A model generated the notes under the pieces. The model saw only the letters and a list, made by a program, of their open reading frames with translations, was not told the DNA's origin and did no database searches. Shown here in pieces: positions 1 through 8,690 of a stretch of DNA of 64,000 nt (positions within the stretch are counted from its first letter, which is position 1; every line of letters begins with the position of its first letter). Source of the stretch: Brooklawnia cerclae (lineage in GTDB: Bacteria; Actinomycetota; Actinomycetes; Propionibacteriales; Propionibacteriaceae); contig NZ_JAAMOZ010000003.1 of NCBI RefSeq assembly GCF_011758645.1, positions 1 through 64,000 on the forward strand. The letters are read 5' to 3'. The position numbers and the translations under genes are program-made.

Positions 1-1
1 C

Positions 2-475
2 GGGCGTCCGTCACCCTACCTGCAGGCCCGGCTCGACCTCGCGCTCGACCTGTGGCGCCAGGGCAAGGCGACGGTGTTCATCGTCTCGGGCAGCACCAGC
101 GACGACGAGCCCGCCACGATGCGCGACTACCTGGTCGAGAACGGGGTGGACGAGGCCGACATCGTCCTGGACGAGGGCGGGGACGACTCCTACGCCTCGT
201 GCGCCCGGGCCGCCGACCGGTTCGGCGTCGAGCAGATCACCGTGGTGTCGCAGAGCTATCACGTTCCCCGCACGGTGGCGACCTGCCGCCTGGTCGGTAT
301 CGACGCGGTCGGGGTGGGCGACGACACCCGGGCCAAGGACGCCACCTGGAACAGCTACGTGCGCCGGGAGCTGGCCGCGAACATCAAGATGCTGATCGAC
401 GTCGTCGCGCGGCGCGATGTCGGGCAGAACGAGCCCGACCCGGCTGTGCGCGAAGCACTGGAGCGGCACGGCTGA
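2..475 (+). CDS. SanA/YdcF-family (DUF218) protein, 5'-truncated by the window edge
   Basis: Only the C-terminal 157 residues lie in the window; the frame is open to base 2, so the start is outside. Visible blocks typical of the SanA/YdcF (DUF218) fold are GRPSPYLQARLDLAL, then FIVSGSTS, DEPATMRDYLVENGV, DEGGDDSYASCARA and VVSQSYHVPRTVATCR. E. coli SanA affects vancomycin exclusion; YdcF binds SAM; substrates in actinobacteria are unknown. The missing N-terminus would normally carry one membrane anchor. It ends 91 bp before the convergent ugd gene, and no terminator is obvious between them. A GTG at 74 could be mistaken for the start, but the conserved block upstream of it shows the gene begins earlier. 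Confidence 0.8.
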   Translation, partial: GRPSPYLQARLDLALDLWRQGKATVFIVSGSTSDDEPATMRDYLVENGVDEADIVLDEGGDDSYASCARAADRFGVEQITVVSQSYHVPRTVATCRLVGIDAVGVGDDTRAKDATWNSYVRRELAANIKMLIDVVARRDVGQNEPDPAVREALERHG

Positions 476-566
476 GAGGGCGTGCGGCCCGATCGAGCGG
501 GCCGCGAGGCTCCGTGCTGGCTGCGTACGCTCCCGCGGCTGGTCTACCGCCTGATGCCCGCCGACC

Positions 567-1919
567 TCACCAGCCGGCGGCCGTGGTCGGGCCGCCGTGG
601 CGTCCCATGCCCCGGTAGACCCATCCCGCGTCGGTCCAGCGCTGGGGGTCGAGCACATTGCGTCCGTCGATGATGATCGGGGTGCGCACGAGCCCGCGCA
701 GGACGACCGGGTCGAGGTCGATGTACTCGCGCCACTCGGTGAGCAGCAGGACGAGGTCGGCGTCCCGCACCGCCTCGTCCACGGTGTCCACCACGTTGAG
801 GTTCGGTCGTTTGCTGCGCAGCGCCGTGGCCGCCGCGGGATCGGTGATGGCCAGGTCTGCCCCGCGCGCCCACACCTGCTGTGCGACGTCGAGGGCGGGC
901 GAGTCGCGCAGGTCGTCGCTGTTGGGCTTGAACGCCGCGCCCAGCACAGCCACCCGGTGACCGACGAATCGGCCACCGAGCAGGTCGGACGCGAGGTCCA
1001 CGGCCTTGTCGCGCTGCCGCAGGTTGATGGCGTCCACCTCGCGCAGGAAGGTGAGGGCCTCGTCCACCCCCAGCTCACCGGCCCGGGCCATGAACGCGCG
1101 GATGTCCTTGGGCAGGCAGCCGCCACCGAACCCCACACCGGCGCGCAGGAACTTGCGCCCGATCCGGGGGTCGTAGCCGATCGCGTCGGCGAGCTGGGTG
1201 ACGTCGCCGCCGGTGGCGTCGCAGAGCTCGGCCATTGCGTTGATGAAGCTGATCTTCGTGGCCAGGAAGCTGTTGGCCGCGACCTTGACCAGTTCCGCGG
1301 TGGGCTGGTTGGTGAGCATGCGGGGGATCCCCAGGCCCAGCAGGGACGCGTAGCACTCGTCCAGGACCCGTTTGCCGATGCTTGCGCGGTCGGGGTCGTC
1401 GGGCAGCCCGTAGACGATCCGGTCGGGCTTCAGAGTGTCCTCCACCGCGAACCCCTCGCGCAGGAACTCCGGGTTCCACACCACGACGAGGTCCTTGCCC
1501 GAGGCGTTCGCCGACTCCTGGACGCGCTGCGCCGTGCCGACCGGCACCGTGGACTTCCCGGCGATCACCACCGGGCCGGCCGAGGTGTCGGCGTGCGTCA
1601 GGATCGTGTCGATCGCCGCCCGCACGTAGGTGAGGTCGGCCGCGTACCGCCCCTGCAACTGGGGGGTGCCGACGGCTACGAAATGCACCTCGGCGTCCGC
1701 GATGCGATCCGGGTCGGTGGTGAACTCCAGCCGTCCGGACGAGGTCTGCTCGGCCAGCAGATCGCCGAACCCCGGCTCGAAGAATGGTGGACGCCCGGCG
1801 CTGAGGTCGGCGACCTTCGCCTCGTCGACGTCGAGACCGACCACCTGGTGACCCAACTTCGCCATGCAGGCCGCGTGCACCGCGCCCAGATAGCCGCAAC
1901 CGATGACTGATACGCGCAC
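567..1919 (-). CDS. ugd: UDP-glucose 6-dehydrogenase
   Basis: 450-residue enzyme that oxidises UDP-glucose to UDP-glucuronate with two NAD+ in the cytoplasm, supplying acidic sugar for envelope polymers. The Rossmann motif VSVIGCGYLG is at residues 4-12, GKSTVPVGTA and NPEFLREG follow, and the catalytic Cys268 sits in GFGGGCLPKD; the C-terminal UDP-binding domain contains GAAFKPNSDDLRDSPA. The frame is open much further upstream through repeat DNA, but homology begins exactly at GTG 1919, and a TAGCCT -10 box lies 7 nt before that codon, so a leaderless mRNA starting at this GTG is likely. Length fits the family. Its upstream neighbour is the REP-like repeat stretch and then argS on the other strand. 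Confidence 0.93.
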   Translation of the reverse strand: MRVSVIGCGYLGAVHAACMAKLGHQVVGLDVDEAKVADLSAGRPPFFEPGFGDLLAEQTSSGRLEFTTDPDRIADAEVHFVAVGTPQLQGRYAADLTYVRAAIDTILTHADTSAGPVVIAGKSTVPVGTAQRVQESANASGKDLVVVWNPEFLREGFAVEDTLKPDRIVYGLPDDPDRASIGKRVLDECYASLLGLGIPRMLTNQPTAELVKVAANSFLATKISFINAMAELCDATGGDVTQLADAIGYDPRIGRKFLRAGVGFGGGCLPKDIRAFMARAGELGVDEALTFLREVDAINLRQRDKAVDLASDLLGGRFVGHRVAVLGAAFKPNSDDLRDSPALDVAQQVWARGADLAITDPAAATALRSKRPNLNVVDTVDEAVRDADLVLLLTEWREYIDLDPVVLRGLVRTPIIIDGRNVLDPQRWTDAGWVYRGMGRHGGPTTAAGW

Positions 1920-1984
1920 AGCCCTCAGGCTAGCGGGTGCCTCGCCGGGACGCTCATCTGGTCGCGGGCGTAGCCGTGGACATC

Positions 1985-2182
1985 CCTTCGACAGGCTCAG
2001 GGATCGTGGAGCACGCGACAGGTTCAGGGGTCGGGGCACACGCTCGTTGAGCTTGTCGAAACGAGCTGCCAGAGCCCGTCGGAACGAGCTGCCAAGGCCG
2101 AAACCGGCCGCCCGAGCGCACGCGACAGGTTCAGGGATCGGGGCACACGCTCGTTGAGCTTGTCGAAACGAGTTGCCAGAGC
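1985..2182. repeat. TTCGACAGGCTCA-type interspersed repeats with a 65-bp direct duplication
   Basis: The 307-bp gap between ugd and argS is built of short inverted modules: CCTTCGACAGGCTCAGG near 1985 and TTGAGCTTGTCGAAACGAG twice. A 65-bp unit is duplicated at 2011-2075 and 2118-2182 with only two mismatches. The modules are mutually complementary (GACAGGCTCA against TGAGCTTGTC), so they can fold into hairpins. Similar short palindromic repeats are scattered in many high-GC actinobacterial genomes. The same sequence family recurs in this window inside the cobB-cobC coding sequence (29797-30090). Confidence 0.85.
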
Positions 2183-2226
2183 GCACGTGTACGGAGCGCC
2201 GTGCCGGGCGTGCGAGAATATGCCGC

Positions 2227-3861
2227 ATGGTTTCTCTTCCCTCCAGGTTGTCCCAGCGCGTGGAAGCGGTTGCGGGCATCGATCCGGAGTTGCGTCCGGC
2301 GACCAAGCCCCAGTTCGGTCATTTTCAGTCGAACGTCGCGTTGCGCCTGGCGAAGCAGGAGGGCAGGCCGCCGCGCGAGGTGGCCGAGCGGATCGTCCGG
2401 GAACTCGATCTGGCCGATCTGTGCGAGACCCCGGAGGTGGCCGGTCCCGGATTCATCAACTTCCGCATCCGCGCCGACGTGCTGGCACAGACCGTGAACG
2501 AGCAATCGGCCGATCCCGGCGCGGGCATCGCACGGGCCGAGCACCCGCAGACGGTGGTGATCGACTACTCGTCCCCGAACGTCGCCAAGCAGATGCACGT
2601 GGGGCACCTGAGGTCGACCATCATCGGTGATTGCTTCAACCGCGTCCTTCGGGCGCTCGGGCACCACGTCATCGCGCAGAACCACCTCGGCGACTGGGGC
2701 AGGCAGTTCGGCATGCTGATCGAGCAGGTGGTCGACGAGCACCTCGACCTGGCCACGCTCGACCTGGCCGGGGCGGAGGCCCTGTACCGGCGGGCGAACG
2801 TCCACCTGAACCAGGACGAGGCCTTCGCCGAGCGGGCCAGGGAACGCGTCGTCAAGCTGCAGTCGGGCGACGAGGCGACACGGCAGGCGTGGCGGCGCCT
2901 GATCGAGATCTCGCTGGAGGGCTTCAACCGCACCTACGAGCGCCTGAACGTGCTGCTCACCGACGCCGACCTGGACGGCGAGTCGGTCTACAACGAGGAT
3001 CTGCCGGGGATCGCCGACGACCTCGAGGCCCGTGGCATCGCCCAGGTCGACCAGGGTGCGCTCGTCGTGTTCGTCGACGGCATCGACGCACCGGCGATCA
3101 TCCGGAACTCGGCCGGTGGCTACGGCTACGACGTCACCGACCTGGCCGCCGTCCGGCGCCGGGTGGACGACTTCGGCGCGAACCGGATCGTCTACGTCAC
3201 CGACGCCCGGCAGTGGCACCACTTCCACCTGGTCTTCGAGGTCGCCCGCAAGGCGGGATACCTGCCCGACGACGTGAGGGCCGAGCACGTCGGCTTCGGC
3301 ATGGTGCTGGGTCCCGGCGGCACGCCGATCAAGACCCGTGACGGCGGCACGGTCACGCTGGAGAGCCTGCTGGACGAGGCGGAGGAACACGCGACGCCCG
3401 AGATCGCCCTGGCCGCCATCAAGTACGCCGACCTGTCGAACTCCCTGCAGAAGGACTACGTCTTCGACGCCGAGCGCATGACCCAGACCACCGGTGACAC
3501 CGGCCCCTATCTGCAGTACGCGCACAGCCGTTGCGCCGGCATCCTGCGAGAAGCCGAGGCACGGGGTGTCGCGTGGGACGAGGTGGGACTGCTGGCCGAG
3601 CCGGCCGAGCAGGAACTCGCCCTGTGGCTCACGAGGTTCGGCGAGACCGTCCAGGTCGTCGCGGACGAGTTGACCCCGCACAAGCTGTGTACCTACCTGT
3701 TCGAGCTGGCCACGAAGTTCTCGACCTTCTACGAGCAGTGCCCGGTGCTGAAGAGCACCGACGAGGTGCGTGCCTCCCGGCTGGGGCTCGTGGCAGCGAC
3801 CAAGCAGGTGCTGGCGACAGGGCTCGACCTGCTGGGGATCGTGGCTCCCGAGCGTATGTGA
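2227..3861 (+). CDS. argS: Arginyl-tRNA synthetase of the E. coli type
   Basis: 544-residue class I aminoacyl-tRNA synthetase charging tRNA-Arg. The N-terminal Add1 domain (KPQFGHFQSNVALRLAKQEG) is followed by the ATP-binding HIGH-equivalent H124-V-G-H in NVAKQMHVGHLRSTIIGD, the GDWGRQFGMLI block, the KMSKS-region variant GGTPIKTRDGGTV, and a DALR anticodon-binding domain ending IVAPERM. These match the E. coli lineage of ArgS; the mycobacterial enzyme instead has SANPTGPIHIGG and a true RMSKRAG loop. ATG 2227 is preferred because homology starts there and GAGAAT lies 7 nt upstream, compatible with leaderless expression. It converges with ppgK. Whether it is the only argS of the genome cannot be seen here. 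Confidence 0.93.
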   Translation: MVSLPSRLSQRVEAVAGIDPELRPATKPQFGHFQSNVALRLAKQEGRPPREVAERIVRELDLADLCETPEVAGPGFINFRIRADVLAQTVNEQSADPGAGIARAEHPQTVVIDYSSPNVAKQMHVGHLRSTIIGDCFNRVLRALGHHVIAQNHLGDWGRQFGMLIEQVVDEHLDLATLDLAGAEALYRRANVHLNQDEAFAERARERVVKLQSGDEATRQAWRRLIEISLEGFNRTYERLNVLLTDADLDGESVYNEDLPGIADDLEARGIAQVDQGALVVFVDGIDAPAIIRNSAGGYGYDVTDLAAVRRRVDDFGANRIVYVTDARQWHHFHLVFEVARKAGYLPDDVRAEHVGFGMVLGPGGTPIKTRDGGTVTLESLLDEAEEHATPEIALAAIKYADLSNSLQKDYVFDAERMTQTTGDTGPYLQYAHSRCAGILREAEARGVAWDEVGLLAEPAEQELALWLTRFGETVQVVADELTPHKLCTYLFELATKFSTFYEQCPVLKSTDEVRASRLGLVAATKQVLATGLDLLGIVAPERM

Positions 3862-3915
3862 CGCCCGTGGCCTGAGACCGCGTCGACGGGCTCGATCGTC
3901 CCGGGACCGTGGTTC

Positions 3916-4755
3916 CTATGCCCGCGGATCGTCCCAGCGATCGAGTTGCACATGTGGGGCCGGGACGGCGCGCTGCGGCGGGGTGTGCCCGGGCTCGGCC
4001 CGCTCCGCGGCGACCACGGCCGCTCCGACGATGCCCGCCTGGTTGAGCAGTGTCGCGGGGACGATCGGTGTGTTGAGCTGGAGCAGGGGAAGGAACTTCT
4101 CACTGCTCTTGCTCACGCCGCCGCCGACGACGAACAGGTCGGGCCAGAACAGCTTCTCCATCGTGGAGTAGTAGAGCTGCAGCCGCTTGGCCCAGCGGCG
4201 GTAGCTCAGGCGCTGCCGGGTCTTCACCCCGGCGGACGCGCGGGTCTCGGCGTCGTGCCCGGCGACCTCGATATGACCGAGCTCGGTGTTCGGCAACAGG
4301 ACGCCGTTGTTGATGATCGCGGTGCCGATGCCCGTGCCGAGGGTGGTCACGATGACCACGCCCGGATGGCCCTTCGCGGAACCGTAGCGCACCTCCGCGA
4401 GGCCGGCGGCGTCCGCGTCGTTGACCATGACCACCGGACGCCCCAGGCGCTCGGTGAACAGGGCGTCGGCGTTCACGCCCACCCACGACTTGTCGAGGTT
4501 CGCCATCATCGGGATGACGCCGTGCACCACGGGCCCGGGGATTGCGATACCGACCGGCGCCTGCCCGACAAGGGGAGTGAACTCCGCGACGATCTCCGCG
4601 ACGATGTCGGCGCAGGCCTTGGGCGTCGCCCGCCTGGGCGTCGGGATGCGTACGCGTTCGGCGATCAGTTCCCCGGTCGCCAGGTCGACCGGAGCACCCT
4701 TGATGCCCGAGCCGCCGATGTCGATGCCCACCACGGGGTGCGCTGCCGAATTCAT
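3916..4755 (-). CDS. ppgK: Polyphosphate glucokinase (ROK fold)
   Basis: 279-residue cytoplasmic kinase that phosphorylates glucose using polyphosphate (and usually ATP), the main glycolytic entry enzyme in many actinobacteria. Seen: phosphate-1 motif [16 protein letters not shown] at the N-terminus, catalytic-Asp region [14 protein letters not shown], phosphate-2 motif [11 protein letters not shown], and the ELGHIEV segment in place of the zinc-binding CxCGxxGC of ordinary ROK kinases, which separates PpgK from sugar repressors. The frame is open to 4959, but the start is taken at ATG 4755 because homology begins there and TAGGAT lies exactly 7 nt upstream (leaderless). The C-terminal 30 residues are Pro-rich and poorly conserved. 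Confidence 0.92.
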   Translation of the reverse strand: MNSAAHPVVGIDIGGSGIKGAPVDLATGELIAERVRIPTPRRATPKACADIVAEIVAEFTPLVGQAPVGIAIPGPVVHGVIPMMANLDKSWVGVNADALFTERLGRPVVMVNDADAAGLAEVRYGSAKGHPGVVIVTTLGTGIGTAIINNGVLLPNTELGHIEVAGHDAETRASAGVKTRQRLSYRRWAKRLQLYYSTMEKLFWPDLFVVGGGVSKSSEKFLPLLQLNTPIVPATLLNQAGIVGAAVVAAERAEPGHTPPQRAVPAPHVQLDRWDDPRA

Positions 4756-4844
4756 GGCGCCAATCCTAGTCATCTCCCAGTCGCGAGACCTAGCCGCATT
4801 TCCTGATCGGGCGTTTCCGGGCCACGGTCGGACGTGTCGCCAGG

Positions 4845-5447
4845 TCAGCTCAACAGGTCGATGGCCGTGTGCAGGCCGACGACCAGCGGCAACGTTCCTG
4901 ACCAGGCCCGTAGCACCCCGAGGACGATCCCGACGAGGGTCAGCGTGCCGACGATCCACAGGGGCTCCCCCTGCACGATCAGCCTGGGCACGTGCATCAT
5001 CCCGAACAGCACAGCCGTGACGAGCACGAGCCAGACCGAGCGCGAGGTGATCTCACTCACCCGGCGCCACAGGTAGCCACGGAAGAGCGTCTCCTCCGGC
5101 AAAGCCGCCCCCACCAGGTAGAAGACGACGCCTCGGGCCAGCGCTGCTCCCGGCGGTTGCCGGATGACGGCGACCAGCACGGTTGCCGTCGCGACGAGCA
5201 CCAGGGCCGCGATCCAGTGCCGGCGGGGGGCGCGGTACGCGTCCAGCACGGTGCGATCGGCGGCGATCGCCGCAGCGGTCACGAGGACGCCCGCGACCAG
5301 GCCCGCGACCTGCACGGCGCGGTCAGAACCGAGCGCCGGGTAGATGCCGGCCTGCAGAGCCCACAGCAGCGCCACGTAGGCGAGCCAGGCGAGGGTGATG
5401 GAGACGACCGGTCGCGTCGGCACCCGCCAGCGCGCACCCGGTGTCAT
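4845..5447 (-). CDS. CPBP-family intramembrane glutamic protease
   Basis: 200-residue polytopic membrane protein with about six hydrophobic helices. The CPBP/Abi signature is clear: the catalytic pair E118-E119 with R123 in [11 protein letters not shown], the second motif FGMMHVPR with its His, and the final motif [10 protein letters not shown]. The family includes CaaX prenyl proteases of eukaryotes and bacterial bacteriocin-immunity or regulatory proteases; no substrate can be deduced. ATG 5447 is preceded by TATGGT at 6 nt, and this box lies back to back with the -10 box of the divergent gene at 5480, so the two genes share a very compact promoter region. It ends 89 bp from the ppgK start on the same strand but is probably transcribed separately. 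Confidence 0.85.
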   Translation of the reverse strand: MTPGARWRVPTRPVVSITLAWLAYVALLWALQAGIYPALGSDRAVQVAGLVAGVLVTAAAIAADRTVLDAYRAPRRHWIAALVLVATATVLVAVIRQPPGAALARGVVFYLVGAALPEETLFRGYLWRRVSEITSRSVWLVLVTAVLFGMMHVPRLIVQGEPLWIVGTLTLVGIVLGVLRAWSGTLPLVVGLHTAIDLLS

Positions 5448-5453
5448 GGGACG

Positions 5454-5473
5454 ACCATAGACCCGCCTAGGCT
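5454..5473. promoter_or_regulatory. Back-to-back -10 boxes of a divergent leaderless promoter pair
   Basis: TATGGT on the minus strand (5454-5459) sits 6 nt before the CPBP gene ATG, and TAGGCT on the plus strand (5468-5473) sits 6 nt before GTG 5480. Both spacings place the predicted transcription start at or next to the start codon. The promoters overlap, because each -35 region would fall inside or beyond the opposite gene start, so the two genes may compete for polymerase. Confidence 0.55.
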
Positions 5474-5479
5474 GACCGG

Positions 5480-6034
5480 GTGAAGGTGCGCTACTCGACG
5501 GACAGCTGCGAGGGGATCAACCCGACTCGCCCCGACGGCACCGGCTGGACCCACACGATGGTGCTGCACGACGGAAGCGTCGTGTACGCCGACACCGCCG
5601 CCGAGGTGGTGGACGAGTTCATGCCCGGCTATCTGGATGCCGACGAGGACGCCCGCGCGGCGGCGCGCATCCGCCACGCCCGCAAGTTGGCAGCCGTGGC
5701 TCAGCGCCTCATGATCGAAAGGGCGCGTGCCGCGGGGGTCTTCGACCCGGACGATCCTGCGCAGGCGCAGATCGACGAGCTTCTGGCGATGGACAAGGGC
5801 CTCTCGCTGGGGCTGGAGCTGCCTGACGCGCCCGGTCGTCCCGCCGACTGGCTGCCTGCCGTCGGACTCGTCCTGTTGACGACCAGCTATGAGCCCCACA
5901 CCGACCAGCCGCGGATCGGCGGCAACGTGGTCTGGATCGATCCGACCACGGACGACGCATACCTGGACAGCCTCGGCGCATGCGGGGTCTTCTCCTACTG
6001 GGCCGCCGGACACGTGCCGGGCGTGACCGGCTGA
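5480..6034 (+). CDS. Conserved protein of unknown function
   Basis: 184 residues, acidic, no signal peptide and no membrane helix. No family is recognised. The first 40 residues look like a small beta-rich unit (VRYSTDSC, GWTHTMVLHDGSVVYAD); the middle is helical and charged (DEDARAAARIRHARKLAAVAQRLMIERARAA); the end has SLGACGVFSYWAAGHVPG. GTG 5480 has TAGGCT 6 nt upstream, consistent with a leaderless mRNA. It is read away from the CPBP protease and is followed by a GC-rich repeat stretch before galE. Codon use (strong GC3) is that of its neighbours, so it is likely a genuine resident gene. Confidence 0.65.
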   Translation: MKVRYSTDSCEGINPTRPDGTGWTHTMVLHDGSVVYADTAAEVVDEFMPGYLDADEDARAAARIRHARKLAAVAQRLMIERARAAGVFDPDDPAQAQIDELLAMDKGLSLGLELPDAPGRPADWLPAVGLVLLTTSYEPHTDQPRIGGNVVWIDPTTDDAYLDSLGACGVFSYWAAGHVPGVTG

Positions 6035-6093
6035 GGGCCGGGGCCTGAGGGCTGGGAGTGGCCGTACCGGTGCGGCGGTTCGCGTCCCTTTCA

Positions 6094-6255
6094 CGCGGCC
6101 CGCGTGTTCTTCGCGCAGGTGGTGCGTACTCGCGCGGGTGGTGTGAGGCCCGCGGGAAATCCGGGCACCCGCGTGAGGTCAGGCGGCCCGCGTGAACGGG
6201 TGCCCCGAACCCAGAGGTCCGCGTGAGGCCGGGACAGCCCGCATGAGGCTCCGGC
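6094..6255. repeat. Array of CCCGCGTGAGG-type short repeats
   Basis: The 265-bp gap between the unknown protein gene and galE contains several degenerate copies of a unit close to GGCCCGCGTGAGGCC: GCGGCCCGCGTG, GTGAGGCCCGCGGG, ACCCGCGTGAGG, GGCCCGCGTGAACG, GGTCCGCGTGAGGCC and CCCGCATGAGG. Spacing is irregular, about 20-30 bp. Related arrays occur at about 13754-13820 and 20990-21076. No coding potential is seen. A TAGGCT at 6267-6272 just after the array may be the galE -10 box. Confidence 0.6.
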
Positions 6256-6299
6256 CCGGGTACGGCTAGGCTCGTCCCCGACGACGAGAGGACACGCGG

Positions 6300-7268
6300 A
6301 TGAGTTGGTTGGTCACGGGCGGAGCCGGGTACATCGGCGCACATGTGGTTCAGGCGTTCCGGGAGGTGGGGATCACCCCGGTCGTGATCGACGACCTGTC
6401 GAGCGGGCACGAGGGCTTCGTCCCCGACGACGTCGCGTTCGTCCGCGGATCGGTGCTCGACACCGATCTGGTGGCCTCGACGCTGCGCGACAACGGCTGC
6501 GAGGGGGTCGTCCATCTGGCCGGCTTCAAGTACGCCGGGGTCAGCGTCCGTGAGCCGCTGCACACCTACGACCAGAACATCACCGGCACTGTGTCGCTGT
6601 TGCGGGCCATGCAGCAGGTGGGCGTCCACCACTACGTGTTCAGCAGCTCCGCCTCGGTCTACGGGACGCCGGACGTCGACCTGGTCACCGAGGACACCGC
6701 GTTGCGCCCCGAGTCGCCCTACGGCCAGACGAAGCTGATCGGGGAGTGGCTGGCCGCGGACATGGCCGCTGTCGACCCCGATTGGCGTCACACCAACCTG
6801 CGCTACTTCAACGTGGTCGGGTCCGGCACGGATGCCCTCTACGACACCAGCCCCCACAACCTGTTCCCCATCGTCTTCGACGCGTTGCTCGCCGGCCGGA
6901 CGCCGAAGATCTTCGGCGGCGACTACCCGACGCCCGACGGCACCTGCGTGCGCGACTACGTGCACGTGGCCGACCTGGCCACCTCGCATGTCGCCGCGGC
7001 ACAGGCGCTGGCGCAGGGGCGTCCGCTTTCTCCCGCGTACAACCTGGGCAGCGGCGAGGGCAGCTCGGTGGCACAGATCATGTCGGCGATCCGCGAGGTG
7101 ACCGGCATCGACTTCACCCCCGAGGTCGCGGCACGGCGTCCGGGCGACCCCGCCCGTATCGTCGCCGACGGTCACCTGGCCGCCCGCGACCTCGACTGGG
7201 AGATGCGGCACTCGCTGCGGGACATGGTGGCCTCCGCCTGGGCCGCGCGGCAGGCTCACAGCGCCTGA
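6300..7268 (+). CDS. galE: UDP-glucose 4-epimerase
   Basis: 322-residue short-chain dehydrogenase-fold enzyme interconverting UDP-glucose and UDP-galactose, cytoplasmic, NAD+-bound. Seen: LVTGGAGYIGAHVV at residues 4-17 (GxxGxxG), HLAGFKYAGVS, the SSSASVYG block with the catalytic Ser, the YGQTK catalytic Tyr/Lys pair, LRYFNVVGSGTD and CVRDYVHVADLA. All are in family order and the length (about 320-340) is usual. GAGAGGA lies 7 nt before ATG 6300. With ugd 4.5 kb upstream it supplies sugar nucleotides for envelope glycans. The gene runs into the long hairpin at 7283-7334. Confidence 0.94.
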   Translation: MSWLVTGGAGYIGAHVVQAFREVGITPVVIDDLSSGHEGFVPDDVAFVRGSVLDTDLVASTLRDNGCEGVVHLAGFKYAGVSVREPLHTYDQNITGTVSLLRAMQQVGVHHYVFSSSASVYGTPDVDLVTEDTALRPESPYGQTKLIGEWLAADMAAVDPDWRHTNLRYFNVVGSGTDALYDTSPHNLFPIVFDALLAGRTPKIFGGDYPTPDGTCVRDYVHVADLATSHVAAAQALAQGRPLSPAYNLGSGEGSSVAQIMSAIREVTGIDFTPEVAARRPGDPARIVADGHLAARDLDWEMRHSLRDMVASAWAARQAHSA

Positions 7269-7282
7269 GGACGGCGCCGAAC

Positions 7283-7334
7283 ATTATTGGGGTTGATCGT
7301 CGGTCGTACTCGACCCACGATCAACCCCAATAAT
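7283..7334. terminator. Long perfect hairpin between convergent galE and PH-domain gene
   Basis: Arms ATTATTGGGGTTGATCGT (7283-7300) and its exact complement (7317-7334) form an 18-bp perfect stem. After one C/C mismatch, five more pairs (GGTCG/CGACC) close on a TACT loop. A/T-rich ends on both sides give short U runs in either direction, so it probably ends transcription of both converging genes. Oddly, it also encodes the last 17 residues of the minus-strand PH protein, whose TAA stop lies in the outer arm. Confidence 0.6.
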
Positions 7335-8690
7335 CTTGTGGGCACGGCCACGGGCGGATCGCATGCGATCGAGCTCGGTCATCGCGAGGTGGCGGGCGTC
7401 GGCGGCGTCCAGGTGCTGGCAGGTGAGGATCACCGGGCCGGGTGAGATGTGTGCCTCGACGCTCGCCAGGCGCAGACGGCGCTGGACCGGGCCCTGGACG
7501 AGTCGTACCGACTGCACGCGGGCGTGCGGGACGATGGCCATCCTGCTGACCAGGAGGTGACCCACGGCGACGAGCACCTGCTCGTCGTGTCCCCAGGCGA
7601 ACGTCTGCGCGTCGAGCCATCGGAACCAGCGGGCGCGGCGCGGCACCCGGCGGAGCGGGATGGAACCGACGTCCACGCTCGGCCACACCGCTGCGAGCAC
7701 CGCGTCGACGTCGTCCCGGTGCCCGACGGGCAGCAGGACGGTGCTGACCTGGCCCTCGTCGCCGCCGACGGCGTAGCCCAGGACGCTCATCCGCATCCGG
7801 TACCAGCCGAACGGGCGCCACGGCAGGGATTGGCAGATCTCGATGCCCTGGATGCGATCGAGGGGAATCGTCTGACTGACCAGCGACGTCAGGCCCCGGG
7901 CCACCCGGACGCCGCCTGCCGCGGTGACGGTCAGCGTGAAGTTGAGCTCCGTGCGCAGGCGCGAGACCAGTATGGACGCGAGCGCGAGCGCCACGGGTGC
8001 CGCCAGCACGGCACCGACGACGGCACGCAGGTCTCCGCTGAGCGCCACACCGAGCGCGGAGACGCCGATCGTGACGAGTGCCGGCACGACGAACCCCTCG
8101 CCGAGCAGGGTCGCCCCCACCAGCCGCAGCGCGGGGACGCGGACGACGACCCGGTCGGCGGCGGAGCGGTCCTCGAACAGGCCTCCGACCGGCTGCGCGA
8201 ACGAGCCCTCGGCGCTGAGCTGCGTGCCGTGTGCGCGGGCGACGAGGTAGTCGCGCAGCTGGTAGGCGCGCTGGCGGCTGAGGTACTCGATCGTCTTCGA
8301 ACCGCCCTGGCTGCCGATGTCGATCCTCAGGGCGGCCAGGCCGATGATGCGGGCCACGAGGGGCTGCACCACGTCCACCGACTGGATCTTGGTGAAGGCG
8401 ATGCGTTCCGAGCGGTGCTCGATGAACCGGTGCTCGATGCGCACCTGCTCGTCGTCGATCACGAAACGGGTGAACCGCCAGCTGAAATAGCCGATGACCA
8501 GTGGGCCCAGGAATCCCACGCCGACGGCGGCGGCGAGCAGCCACCACATCCGCTCCCAGTCGCCGAGACCCCCGCGAGGGATGTCCTGGACGATGTAGGC
8601 GACCACGGCTGCCACCGCGATCCACCCCTTGACGAGCGGCGACAGCGGGTGGGGGCGTTCGGTGACCGGGTCGGTGCCGGGCTCGGTCAC
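7284..8690 (-). CDS. Membrane protein with tandem bacterial PH domains (YdbT-like)
   Basis: 468 residues. Two N-terminal helices (WIAVAAVVAYIVQDI and the following WWLLAAAVGVGFLGPLVIGYF) precede a bPH_2 domain (FTRFVIDDEQVRIEHRFIEHRSERIAFTKIQSVDV), a second helix pair at about 220-270, then two more PH-like modules (TLTVTAAGGVRVARGLTSLVSQTIPLDRIQGIE and the C-terminal DEQVLVAVGHLLVSRMAIVPHARVQSV). This matches the Bacillus YdbT architecture; role is unknown, presumably membrane-associated. GTG 8690 overlaps the TGA of the upstream PH gene (GTGA), so the pair is translationally coupled. The C-terminal tail after about residue 450 comes from a hairpin sequence and is probably not part of the fold. 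Confidence 0.85.
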   Translation of the reverse strand: MTEPGTDPVTERPHPLSPLVKGWIAVAAVVAYIVQDIPRGGLGDWERMWWLLAAAVGVGFLGPLVIGYFSWRFTRFVIDDEQVRIEHRFIEHRSERIAFTKIQSVDVVQPLVARIIGLAALRIDIGSQGGSKTIEYLSRQRAYQLRDYLVARAHGTQLSAEGSFAQPVGGLFEDRSAADRVVVRVPALRLVGATLLGEGFVVPALVTIGVSALGVALSGDLRAVVGAVLAAPVALALASILVSRLRTELNFTLTVTAAGGVRVARGLTSLVSQTIPLDRIQGIEICQSLPWRPFGWYRMRMSVLGYAVGGDEGQVSTVLLPVGHRDDVDAVLAAVWPSVDVGSIPLRRVPRRARWFRWLDAQTFAWGHDEQVLVAVGHLLVSRMAIVPHARVQSVRLVQGPVQRRLRLASVEAHISPGPVILTCQHLDAADARHLAMTELDRMRSARGRAHKIIGVDRGSSTTDDQPQ

